The notes beneath the pieces were generated by a model. That model made no database searches. It saw only the letters and a list, made by a program, of their open reading frames with translations, and had not been told where the DNA came from. Of a stretch of 64,000 bases of DNA, positions 53,430 to 61,336 are shown in pieces; position 1 is the stretch's first letter; each line of letters starts with the position of its first letter. The stretch covers positions 364,153-428,152 of the forward strand of contig NZ_SRRT01000008.1 of assembly GCF_004784475.1 (NCBI RefSeq), in the 5' to 3' direction. The translations under genes and the position numbers were made by a program. Source of the stretch: Streptomyces bauhiniae. Lineage in GTDB: Bacteria; Actinomycetota; Actinomycetes; Streptomycetales; Streptomycetaceae.

Positions 53430-54347
53430 TCACTCCGAGGAGTGGTCGCGGGCGCCGCGCCAGCCGGTGGTCGGCAGGGCGAACTTCGCCACCAGCCGGT
53501 CGGTGAACGAGGCGTGGTGCAGCCGGGCGAGCCGGACCGGCACCGCGCCGCGCCGGACCTCGACCCGGGCGCCGGGCGGCAGCTCGATGGTGCGGCGGCC
53601 GTCGCACCACAGCACGCCCGGCGGGACGTGCGGGAGCACCTCGACGGCGAGGACCGAGTCGGGGGAGGTGACCAGCGGCTTCGCGAACAGGGCGTGCGCG
53701 CTGATCGGCACCATGAGCAGCGCCTCCACCTCGGGCCACACCACCGGTCCGCCGGCGGAGAAGGCGTAGGCGGTGGAGCCGGTGGGGGTGGAGAGCACGA
53801 TGCCGTCGCAGCCGAAGGCGGTGACCGGGCGGCCGTCGATCTCCAGCACCACTTCGAGCATCTTCTCGGCGGACACCTTCTGCACGGCCGCCTCGTTCAG
53901 CGCCCAGTCGGTGTGCACGATGTCACCGTTGCGGTGCACGACCACGTCGATGGTCATGCGCTCCTCGACCTCGTAGGAGCGGGCCACCACCCGGTCCACC
54001 ACCCGGTCCAGGTCGTCCCGCTCGGCCTCGGCGAGGAAGCCGACGCTGCCGAGGTTGACGCCGAGCATCGGCACCCCGGAGGCGCGGGCGAACTCGGCGC
54101 CGCGCAGCAGGGTGCCGTCACCGCCGAGGACGATGAGCAGTTCGCAGCCGTCGAGTGACTGCGGTGTCGCTTCCTTGACAAGCTCGACTTCGCCCGGCAG
54201 CGGCAGGTCGCACGCCTCCTCCTCCAGCACCCGCACCCCGATGCCGGACCGCAGCAGTCCCTTGACCACGAGTTCCGCACTGCGGATCGCCGCGGGACGC
54301 CCGGTGTGGGCGAGCAGGAAAACAGTACGCGCTCGGTTCTGTGTCAA
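53430..54347 (-). CDS. nadK: NAD kinase
   Basis: A 305-residue enzyme with LIVLGGDGTLLRGAEFA (GGDG motif), ALNEAAVQK (NE motif) and DGIVLSTPTGSTAYAFSAGGP. It phosphorylates NAD to NADP. The start is TTG 54347, with GGAGG 7 bases upstream, overlapping the tlyA stop as TTGA, so translation is coupled. The order tlyA-nadK-recN is that of mycobacteria. Confidence 0.93.
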   Translation of the reverse strand: MTQNRARTVFLLAHTGRPAAIRSAELVVKGLLRSGIGVRVLEEEACDLPLPGEVELVKEATPQSLDGCELLIVLGGDGTLLRGAEFARASGVPMLGVNLGSVGFLAEAERDDLDRVVDRVVARSYEVEERMTIDVVVHRNGDIVHTDWALNEAAVQKVSAEKMLEVVLEIDGRPVTAFGCDGIVLSTPTGSTAYAFSAGGPVVWPEVEALLMVPISAHALFAKPLVTSPDSVLAVEVLPHVPPGVLWCDGRRTIELPPGARVEVRRGAVPVRLARLHHASFTDRLVAKFALPTTGWRGARDHSSE

Positions 54348-55159
54348 CGCGGCCCCTCCGCCACTGCACGATCGATGTCGGCCGGGTCGATCTCGGGGGC
54401 TCCGGCACGCAGCCAGAGAAAGTACTCGACGTTGCCGGACGGGCCCGGCAACGGACTCGCGGTGACTCCTCGCACCCCGAGACCCAGCTCCCACGCCTTG
54501 TCGGCCACCCCGCGCACGGCCTCCGCCCGCAGTTGCGGACTCCGTACGACACCCCCGCTGCCCAGCCGTTCCTTACCCACCTCGAACTGCGGTTTCACCA
54601 TCATCACCAGATCCGCGTCCGGCGTCACGCACCGCTTGAGGGCGGGCAGCACCAGATGGAGCGGGATGAAGGACAGATCGCCCACCACCAGGTCCACCGG
54701 CTTTCCGTCGATCCCCTCCAGCGTCAACTCGCGTACGTTCGTACGGTCCTTGACCACGACCCGTTCATCGTTCCGCAGAGACCAGGCGAGTTGTCCGTAT
54801 CCGACGTCCACGGCGACGACCTGGGCGGCGCCCGCGCGCAGCAGGACGTCGGTGAAGCCGCCGGTGGAGGCGCCGGCGTCCAGGGCGCGGCGGCCCTCGA
54901 CGACGAGGCCCTGCGGGACGAAGGCGGCAAGCGCCCCGGCCAGCTTGTGGCCGCCGCGCGAGACGTAGTCGGGGTCGGAGTCGTCGCTCAGCACCACGAT
55001 CGCGGCGGCGGTCTCCACCTGGGTGGCCGGCTTGGTCGCCACGGTCTTGCCGACGGTGACCCGTCCGGCGGCGATCAACTGGCTGGCGTGCTCGCGCGAG
55101 CGCGCCAGCTTGCGGCGGACCAGTTCCGCGTCGAGACGGCGGCGTGCGACTCCTGCCAC
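54344..55159 (-). CDS. tlyA: TlyA family rRNA 2'-O-methyltransferase
   Basis: A 271-residue protein: an N-terminal S4 RNA-binding domain (RRRLDAELVRRKLARSREHASQLIAAGRV) and a FtsJ-like methyltransferase with ALDAGASTGGFTDVLLRAG (SAM site), VDVGYGQL and LVVGDLSFIPL. TlyA methylates C1409 of 16S and C1920 of 23S rRNA in mycobacteria and is needed for capreomycin action. GTG start at 55159, with AGGAG upstream. It overlaps nadK by 4 bp. Confidence 0.93.
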   Translation of the reverse strand: MAGVARRRLDAELVRRKLARSREHASQLIAAGRVTVGKTVATKPATQVETAAAIVVLSDDSDPDYVSRGGHKLAGALAAFVPQGLVVEGRRALDAGASTGGFTDVLLRAGAAQVVAVDVGYGQLAWSLRNDERVVVKDRTNVRELTLEGIDGKPVDLVVGDLSFIPLHLVLPALKRCVTPDADLVMMVKPQFEVGKERLGSGGVVRSPQLRAEAVRGVADKAWELGLGVRGVTASPLPGPSGNVEYFLWLRAGAPEIDPADIDRAVAEGPR

Positions 55160-55217
55160 GTTCGGTTCAGCTCCTGCTCAAGTCTTCGTGCTTGGTACGG
55201 GCGGTGCGGGCCGGGCC

Positions 55218-55469
55218 TCACCGGGGGGCGGGTGCCGGATGCTCCGGGCGGGCGTCGAGCGCGTCCAGCGCGTCGCGCAGCCCCCGGTGTACATCCTCGT
55301 ACACGCCGAGGTGTCCCTCGGTGGGCAGGTGGTCGGCGTCGGCCAGCCGCGCCAGGCGGGCGTCGACCCCGGCGTCCCCGGTGGGGGTACGGGGGACGGC
55401 CAGGGGCGCCGGGGCGGCGGGGTCGGACTCGGGCGCCGGGGGCACGGACTCGGGCGCGGACTCGCTCAT
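55218..55469 (-). CDS. Small acidic hypothetical protein upstream of tlyA
   Basis: An 83-residue protein. The first 35 residues are Pro/Ala/Glu/Ser-rich and disordered. The rest is a helical segment (VDARLARLADADHLPTEGHL, then VYEDVHRGLRDALDALDA). It lies 58 bp before tlyA, the position of short conserved actinobacterial proteins, and is divergent from the SCP2 gene by 42 bp. No function can be given. Confidence 0.65.
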   Translation of the reverse strand: MSESAPESVPPAPESDPAAPAPLAVPRTPTGDAGVDARLARLADADHLPTEGHLGVYEDVHRGLRDALDALDARPEHPAPAPR

Positions 55470-55511
55470 GCCCAGACGCTACCGCGAACGCCTGGGGTAC
55501 CGTCGTGCGCG

Positions 55512-55859
55512 ATGGCCACGATCGAGGAGTGCCGTACGGCACTGGAGAAGCTTTCGGACAGCATGAGCGGCGCCGAGGGCGACGCCGGCGCGGCCGCCGC
55601 GCTGGACCGCTCGGTGAGCTGCCATGTCACCGACCTGGACGTCACCTTCGCCGGCCGCATGAGAGGCGGCCGGATCGAGGTGGCCGAGACCCTGCCGGGC
55701 CCGCCCAGGGAGCGGGCCCAGATCCGGCTGGCGCTGACCGGGGACGACCTGGTGGCCCTGGTGGACGGCGAGCTGAACTTCGCCTCCGCCTGGGGGTCGG
55801 GCCGGGTCAAGCTGGAGGCGGGTCTGATGGACCTGTTCCGGCTCAGGAAGCTGCTGTGA
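55512..55859 (+). CDS. SCP2 sterol-carrier-like protein
   Basis: A 115-residue single-domain protein with the SCP2 fold pattern: LDRSVSCHVTDLDVTFAGRM, then IRLALTGDDLVALVDGEL and FASAWGSGRVKLEAGLMDLFRLRKLL, the last two being typical. The domain binds lipids or other hydrophobic ligands. The ATG at 55512 is the natural start. Its stop lies inside the tail of the convergent ATPase gene (17-bp overlap). Confidence 0.8.
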   Translation: MATIEECRTALEKLSDSMSGAEGDAGAAAALDRSVSCHVTDLDVTFAGRMRGGRIEVAETLPGPPRERAQIRLALTGDDLVALVDGELNFASAWGSGRVKLEAGLMDLFRLRKLL

Positions 55860-56721
55860 CCCCGCCGGCCCGAGGTGCCGTCCGCGCCTTGCGGGCGGCG
55901 GGCACGACCAGCGGGGTCCCGGTCTCGGGGTCGTCGATGACCTGGCAGCGCAGCCCGAAGACCCGCTCGACCAGGTCGGCGGTGACGATCTCGTTCGGCG
56001 CGCCCTGGGCGATGACCTCGCCGCCGCGCAGGGCGATGAGGTGCGTGGCGTAGCGCGCCGCGTGGTTGAGGTCGTGCAGGACGGCGACCAGGGTGCGGCC
56101 CTGCGTCTCGTGCAGCTCGGCACAGAGGTCGAGGACGTCGATCTGGTGCTGGATGTCGAGGTAGGTGGTCGGCTCGTCCAGCAGCAGCAGCGGGGTCTGC
56201 TGGGCCAGCGCCATGGCGATCCAGACGCGCTGGCGCTGGCCGCCGGAGAGTTCGTCCACGTACCGCTCGGCCAGTTCCGCGACGCCGGTCTGCGCCATGG
56301 ACTCCTGAACGACGCGCTCGTCCTCGGCCGACCACTGGCGCAGCAGCCCCTGGTGCGGGTAGCGGCCCCGGCCGACCAGGTCGGCGACGGTGATGCCGTC
56401 CGGCGCGATGGAGGACTGCGGGAGCAGGCCCAGGGTGCGGGCGACCTTCTTGGCGGGCAGCGAGTGGATGGTCTGCCCGTCGAGCAGCACCTGGCCCTCG
56501 GCCGGCTTCAGCATCCGCGACAGCGCCCGCAGCAGGGTGGACTTGCCGCACGCGTTGGGGCCGACGATCACGGTGAAGGAGTTGTCGGGTATCTCCACCG
56601 ACAGCCGCTCGGCGATGACGCGCTGTTCGTAGGCGAGGGTGACGTTCTCGGCGGACAGGCGGTTCACGGTGGTGGTGCTCCTAGGAAGGTTCGACTTCGG
56701 TCCGCTCGCTTCGGCGCTCAT
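55843..56721 (-). CDS. Siderophore ABC transporter ATPase (FecE-like)
   Basis: A 292-residue ATPase: Walker A VGPNACGKSTLLRAL, the signature ELSGGQRQRVWIAMALAQQ and Walker B LLLLDEPTTYLDIQHQ, all of the FecE/FepC type for iron-siderophore uptake. ATG 56721 overlaps the stop of the permease gene (ATGA). A later start (VNRLSAENV) would drop a 20-residue leader. Third gene of a three-gene import operon controlled by an iron box. Confidence 0.92.
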   Translation of the reverse strand: MSAEASGPKSNLPRSTTTVNRLSAENVTLAYEQRVIAERLSVEIPDNSFTVIVGPNACGKSTLLRALSRMLKPAEGQVLLDGQTIHSLPAKKVARTLGLLPQSSIAPDGITVADLVGRGRYPHQGLLRQWSAEDERVVQESMAQTGVAELAERYVDELSGGQRQRVWIAMALAQQTPLLLLDEPTTYLDIQHQIDVLDLCAELHETQGRTLVAVLHDLNHAARYATHLIALRGGEVIAQGAPNEIVTADLVERVFGLRCQVIDDPETGTPLVVPAARKARTAPRAGGVTAAS

Positions 56722-57764
56722 ACCCGGCCCGCCCGGCGCTCGCCGACCAGCAGCCACAGCAGGTAGGCGCCGCCGACGACACCGGTGACCACGCCGACGG
56801 GCAACTGGTCGGCGCCGAAAAGACGCTGGCAGACCCAGTCGGCGGTGACCAGCAGGGCGGCGCCCATGCACAGGGACGGCACGAGGTTGGGGCCCGGCGA
56901 GCGGGTCAGCCGCCGGGCGAGCTGCGGCGCGGTGAGGGCGACGAAGCCGACCGGGCCCGCCGCCGCGGTCGCGGCCGCGGTGAGCAGGACGGCGCCGACC
57001 ATCAGCACCAGCCGTACCCGGTGCACCCGCACCCCGAGCGCGTACGCCACGTCGTCGCCCATCTCCAGCATCCTCAGGCCCCGCCCGTTGGCGAGGACCA
57101 CGGGGACGACGACCGCGCACAGGATCAGCAGCGGCCAGACCTGGGTCCAGTCCCGCCCGCTGAGCGACCCGGTCATCCACACCACCGCGCGGGCCGCGTC
57201 GACGATGTCGGCCTTGGTGATCAGATAGCCGTTGACGGCGGTGAGCACGGCGGAGACACCGATGCCGACCAGGACCAGCCGGTATCCGTGCACCCCCTGC
57301 TTCCAGGCGAGCAGATAGATGCCGAGGCCGGTGACCAGGCCGCCGACCAGCGCGCCCGCCGTGACGGCGGCGGCGCTGCCGGAGAACAGCACGATCATCA
57401 CCAGCGCGCCCGCCGTGGAACCCTGGGCGAGACCGAGCACGTCGGGGCTGCCGAGCGGGTTGCGGGAGATCGACTGGAACAGCGCCCCGCCCAGCCCCAG
57501 CGACGCGCCGACCAGCAGCCCGACCAGCAGCCGGGGCAGCCGCAGCTCGTTGACGATGAAGTCCTGGTACGGGTTGCCGTTCCCTACGAGGGTCCGCAGC
57601 ACGTCCATGGCGGGGATGTGGGCGTCGCCGGTGCCGATCAGGGCCACACCGGCCGCGACCACGGCGGCCAGCAGCAGGACGACGACGATCAGGGAGCGCA
57701 GGTCCAGGCGCAGCGAGAGCCCGCCGGGGGTGCGTACCGCACGGCTCCGGGAGAGTGTCTTCAC
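56718..57764 (-). CDS. Siderophore ABC transporter permease (FecCD family), second subunit
   Basis: A 348-residue membrane protein with about 9-10 spans. It has the FecCD patterns LRLPRLLVGLLVGASLGLGGALFQ and NPLGSPDVLGLAQGS, and GPVGFVALTAPQLARRLT (ATPase contact loop). GTG 57764 overlaps the stop of the first permease (GTGA). The two permeases form the channel for iron-siderophore import. Confidence 0.93.
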   Translation of the reverse strand: MKTLSRSRAVRTPGGLSLRLDLRSLIVVVLLLAAVVAAGVALIGTGDAHIPAMDVLRTLVGNGNPYQDFIVNELRLPRLLVGLLVGASLGLGGALFQSISRNPLGSPDVLGLAQGSTAGALVMIVLFSGSAAAVTAGALVGGLVTGLGIYLLAWKQGVHGYRLVLVGIGVSAVLTAVNGYLITKADIVDAARAVVWMTGSLSGRDWTQVWPLLILCAVVVPVVLANGRGLRMLEMGDDVAYALGVRVHRVRLVLMVGAVLLTAAATAAAGPVGFVALTAPQLARRLTRSPGPNLVPSLCMGAALLVTADWVCQRLFGADQLPVGVVTGVVGGAYLLWLLVGERRAGRV

Positions 57765-58804
57765 AGTTGCGCCGTCCTCCGCCGTCGTACCAGAAAGATG
57801 AAGACCGGGCCGCCGATCAGCGCGGTGATGATGCCGACCTGGATCTCGGCGGGCCGGGCGACGAGCCGGCCCACGATGTCGGCGCCGAGCAGCAGCACCG
57901 GCGACAGCACGGCGGCGTACGGGAGAATCCAGCGCAGGTCGGGCCCGGTGAAGGAGCGCACCACGTGCGGCACCATCAGGCCGACGAACATGATCGGGCC
58001 GCACGCGGCGGTCGCGGCGCCGCACAGCACGGTCGCCGCCAGCATGGCCAGCGCGCGGGTGCGGTTCAGGTGGGCGCCGAGCGCGCGGGCGGTGTCGTCG
58101 CCCATCTCCATGGCGTTCAGCGGCCGGGCCAGGGCGAGCGCGAGGACCATGCCGGCCAGCAGGAACGGCAGCACCTGGACGATGGTCCGGTCGTTGGCGG
58201 AGTCCAGCGAGCCGACCGTCCAGAAGCGCATCCGGGACAACGCCTCGTCGTCCGTGATCATCACGGCCTGGAGGTATCCGTACAGCGCGGCCCCGATCGC
58301 GGTGCCGGCCAGCGCGAGCCGTACCGGGGTGGCGCCCCGGGTGCCCCCGAGGAACCACACCAGCGCGCCCACGGCGGCCGCACCGGCGAACGCGAACCAG
58401 ACGTACCCGCTGAGCGAGGTCACGCCGAAGAAGGTGATGGCGGTGACGACGGCCGCCGAGGCGCCCGCGTTGATGCCGAGCAGGCCGGGGTCGGCCAGCG
58501 GGTTGCGGGTGAGCGCCTGCAGCACCGAGCCGGACAGCCCGAACGCGGCCCCGGCCAGCAGACCGAGGACGGTCCGGGAGATCCGGTCCCGTACGACGAT
58601 GTCGGCGTAGGTCCCGCTGTCGTGGAACAGCCCGTGCCAGACGAGGTCCGGCGCCAGCGACTTGGCGCCGATGCCGATACTCGCCATGGCGACGAACGCC
58701 AGCAGCACGACGGCCAGGAGCAGCCCGAGGGCACGCACCAGCCGTCGCTTCGGGGGCGCGGGGGCGGTTGCCGCGCGCTGTTCCGGAGGACTCTCGACCA
58801 ACAC
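57761..58804 (-). CDS. Siderophore ABC transporter permease (FecCD family), first subunit
   Basis: A 347-residue membrane protein with DRISRTVLGLLAGAAFGLSG, NPLADPGLLGINAGAS and GPIMFVGLMVPHVVRSF, the FecCD landmarks. GTG 58804 is the operon start. A good iron box lies 5 bp upstream, so DmdR1/IdeR-type repression by iron is expected. No substrate-binding lipoprotein is encoded here; the receptor must lie elsewhere. Confidence 0.92.
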   Translation of the reverse strand: MLVESPPEQRAATAPAPPKRRLVRALGLLLAVVLLAFVAMASIGIGAKSLAPDLVWHGLFHDSGTYADIVVRDRISRTVLGLLAGAAFGLSGSVLQALTRNPLADPGLLGINAGASAAVVTAITFFGVTSLSGYVWFAFAGAAAVGALVWFLGGTRGATPVRLALAGTAIGAALYGYLQAVMITDDEALSRMRFWTVGSLDSANDRTIVQVLPFLLAGMVLALALARPLNAMEMGDDTARALGAHLNRTRALAMLAATVLCGAATAACGPIMFVGLMVPHVVRSFTGPDLRWILPYAAVLSPVLLLGADIVGRLVARPAEIQVGIITALIGGPVFIFLVRRRRTAQL

Positions 58805-58808
58805 GCGG

Positions 58809-58827
58809 TTAGGTTAGCCTATCCTCC
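58809..58827. promoter_or_regulatory. Iron box (IdeR/DmdR1 site) before the siderophore permease operon
   Basis: On the minus strand GGAGGATAGGCTAACCTAA matches the actinobacterial iron-box consensus TTAGGTTAGGCTAACCTAA at 16 of 19 positions. It lies just upstream of the first permease start and overlaps an AGGAGG that would sit too far away to be its ribosome site. Confidence 0.8.
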
Positions 58828-58861
58828 TATTTGATCTCGATCCCGCCCGTCCGGCGGAGCG

Positions 58862-59890
58862 TCAGAGACCCAGCCTGGCCAGCGCCTTCTCCGCGTCCAG
58901 CGTGCAGGTGCCGTCCCCGGCCGCCGTCCAGGCCGCCGCACACAGCGCCCGCAGACCGTCCAGCTCCGAGCCCTCGCCCGACAGCTCCAGACGGCCCGAG
59001 CCGGCCGTGGCGGTCCAGCCCCCGCAGCGGAAGCCCTCGCCGTCCTTCGTCACCTCCGGCTGGCCGGTCAGCAGGCCCCGCAGATCGGCGTCGACATAGG
59101 TCGGCCGTTGCTGCGGGGGCGCGGCGAGCAACTGGGCGCCGTCGGTGACCCCGGTCAGCACCAGCAGCGAGTCGACCTCGCCGTTGTAGGCGCCCTCGAT
59201 GTCGGTGTCCAGCCGGTCCCCGACCACCAGCGGCCGCTTCGCGCCGGTGCGCAGGATGGTCTCCTTGTGCATCGGGGGCAGCGGCTTGCCCGCCACCTGC
59301 GGCTCGGCACCGGTGGCGATCCGGACGACCTCCACGGCCGCGCCGTTGCCCGGCGCGATGCCCCGCCCGCTGGGGATGGTCAGGTCGGTGTTGGACGCGA
59401 ACCACGGCACCCCGCGCGCCACCGCGTACGACGCCTCGGCGAACCGCCCCCACGAGAAGTCCGGGCCGCCGTACCCCTGCGCGACGGCCGCCGGGTCGTC
59501 GTCCGCCGAGTCCACCGGGGTCAGCCCGCGCTCGCGCAGCGCCACCCGCAGCCCCTCACCGCCGATCACCAGCACCTTCGCCCCGGCCGGCACCTGCTCG
59601 CTGATCAGCCGGGCCACCGCCTGCGCGGAGGTGATCACGTCCTCAGCCCCGGTCGGTATGCCCAGCTCGGTCAGATGCCCGGCCACCGCGTCCGGGGTGC
59701 GCAGCGCGTTGTTGGTGACATACGCGAGGTGCATGCCGTCGGCACGGGCCTCGGCCAGCGAGTCCACGGCGTGCGCGATGGCCTCACCGCCCGCGTACAC
59801 CACCCCGTCCAGGTCGAGCAGCGCCGTGTCGTACGCCTCGTGCAGGGGCCGCTCACTGCCCTCGGGACTCGTCCTGACGCTCCGGCTCAT
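58862..59890 (-). CDS. HAD-IIA phosphatase (NagD-like)
   Basis: A 342-residue phosphatase with ALLDLDGVVYAGGEAI (motif I, nucleophile Asp), VTNNALRTPDAVAGHL (motif II region), and LVVGDRLDTDIEGAYNGEVDSLLV (motif III/IV), in the C2-cap HAD-IIA group with sugar or nucleotide phosphates as substrates. The C-terminal 60 residues (SCP2-like tail, WTATAGSGRLELSGEG) are an extra domain seen in actinobacterial members. GAGGAG lies 8 bases before the ATG. Its neighbourhood with tlyA and nadK matches Rv1692. Confidence 0.85.
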   Translation of the reverse strand: MSRSVRTSPEGSERPLHEAYDTALLDLDGVVYAGGEAIAHAVDSLAEARADGMHLAYVTNNALRTPDAVAGHLTELGIPTGAEDVITSAQAVARLISEQVPAGAKVLVIGGEGLRVALRERGLTPVDSADDDPAAVAQGYGGPDFSWGRFAEASYAVARGVPWFASNTDLTIPSGRGIAPGNGAAVEVVRIATGAEPQVAGKPLPPMHKETILRTGAKRPLVVGDRLDTDIEGAYNGEVDSLLVLTGVTDGAQLLAAPPQQRPTYVDADLRGLLTGQPEVTKDGEGFRCGGWTATAGSGRLELSGEGSELDGLRALCAAAWTAAGDGTCTLDAEKALARLGL

Positions 59891-59962
59891 CCGTATCGCT
59901 CCTCGTTCGACGCTCTTTCCCCCGATCATCCCGCAAGGCGCCCGCACACGTACGATGCCGGG

Positions 59963-61246
59963 ATGAACATCGCAGGTCACTCGGAAGCAAGGGCGCCCCG
60001 AGGTCTGGAACTCAACCCCTTCCGCGGCCTTCGGTACGACCCCGAACGGGTCGGCAGCCTGGCCTCCGTCACCTCCCCGCCGTACGACGTGGTGGTACGC
60101 CCGGACGGCCTGCACCACCTCCAGGACGCCGACCCGTACAACATCGTCCGGCTGATCCTGCCCCAGGCCGACACGCCCGAGATCCGCAACGAACAGGCCG
60201 CCGACACCCTGCGCCGCTGGCTCGCCGCGGGCATCCTCGCCCCGGACCCGGTTCCCGCCTTGTACGTGTACGAGCAGCAGGACGTGGATGGCCTGCTGCA
60301 GCGCGGTGTCATCGGCGCCCTGCGCGTGTCGGAGCCGGAGGACGGCGTGGTCCTCCCGCACGAGGACGTGATGGACCCGGTGGTCGCCGACCGCGCCGGC
60401 CTGATGCGCGCCACCCGCGCCAACCTGGAACCCCTGCTGCTGACCTACCGCGGCGACGGCGCCACCTCCGAGGCCATCGAGCGCACGGCGAAGCTCCCGC
60501 CCCTGCTGACGACCACCACCGAGGACGGCGTACGGCACCGGCTGTGGGGCCTGACCGACCCGGCCGAGCTGTCCCTCGTCCGCGAGGACCTCGCCCACCA
60601 CCAGGCGCTCATCGCCGACGGCCACCACCGCTGGGCCACCTACCGCCTGCTCCGCGCCGAGCAGCCCTCCCCCGGCCCGTGGGACCTGGGCCTGGTCCTG
60701 CTGGTCGACACCGCCCGCTATCCGCTGCGCGTCCGCGCCATCCACCGCCTGCTGCACGGCCTGCCGGTGGCGGACGCCCTGGCCGCCGTGGGCGACCTGT
60801 TCCGGGTACGGCACCTCGCGGTGTCCCTGCCCGAGGCACTGGAGGCGCTCGCGGAGGCGGCCGCCGAGGGCAACGCCTTCCTGCTGGCGGGCGACGGCGA
60901 CTTCCACCTGCTGGACCGTCCCGACCCCGGTCTGCTGGCCCGCGCGGTCCCGGCCGGATATCCGCCCGCCTGGCGCTCCCTGGACGCGACGGTCCTGCAC
61001 ACCGCGCTCCTCGACCACATCTGGCACATCCCCGAGGACTCCCCCGCGCACATCGCCTACATCCACGACACGGCGGCGACCGTCGCCAAGGCGGAACGCG
61101 GCGGCGGCACGGCGGTGCTGCTGCATCCGGTACGCGAGGAGGTCGTGCGCGAGCTGGCCCGGCAGGGGGTGACGATGCCGCGCAAGTCGACGTCGTTCGG
61201 GCCCAAGCCGGCGTCGGGGCTGGTGTTGCGGGTGCTGGACATCTAG
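59963..61246 (+). CDS. DUF1015 family protein
   Basis: A 427-residue protein with LNPFRGLRYDPERVGSLASVTSPPYDVV at the N terminus, YNIVRLILP, and LIADGHHRWATYRLLRAEQ in the middle, all signatures of DUF1015 (COG4198). The GHHR motif resembles a metal or nucleotide site, but the enzyme activity is unknown; some relatives are linked to serine kinase/ParB-type proteins. ATG at 59963; divergent from the HAD gene with 72 bp between them. Confidence 0.85.
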   Translation: MNIAGHSEARAPRGLELNPFRGLRYDPERVGSLASVTSPPYDVVVRPDGLHHLQDADPYNIVRLILPQADTPEIRNEQAADTLRRWLAAGILAPDPVPALYVYEQQDVDGLLQRGVIGALRVSEPEDGVVLPHEDVMDPVVADRAGLMRATRANLEPLLLTYRGDGATSEAIERTAKLPPLLTTTTEDGVRHRLWGLTDPAELSLVREDLAHHQALIADGHHRWATYRLLRAEQPSPGPWDLGLVLLVDTARYPLRVRAIHRLLHGLPVADALAAVGDLFRVRHLAVSLPEALEALAEAAAEGNAFLLAGDGDFHLLDRPDPGLLARAVPAGYPPAWRSLDATVLHTALLDHIWHIPEDSPAHIAYIHDTAATVAKAERGGGTAVLLHPVREEVVRELARQGVTMPRKSTSFGPKPASGLVLRVLDI

Positions 61247-61258
61247 CGGGTGCTCCGG

Positions 61259-61290
61259 CTTTCCGGGCATGAAACTTTCCGGGCATGAAA
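61259..61290. repeat. Perfect 16-bp tandem duplication
   Basis: Two adjacent copies of CTTTCCGGGCATGAAA (61259-61274 and 61275-61290) lie between a stop codon and a terminator. The only use I can see is replication slippage. Confidence 0.8.
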
Positions 61291-61319
61291 AAGGGCGGGA
61301 CCGCTGGGGTCCCGCCCTT
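61291..61319 (-). terminator. Terminator between DUF1015 and the repeat-rich gene
   Basis: A perfect 12-bp stem (61291-61302 with 61308-61319) with a 5-base loop GCTGG, followed on the minus strand by TTTCATG. It ends the minus-strand repeat-rich gene and may also serve the convergent DUF1015 gene. Confidence 0.8.
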
Positions 61320-61336
61320 CATTCGTGTGCTGAGGA

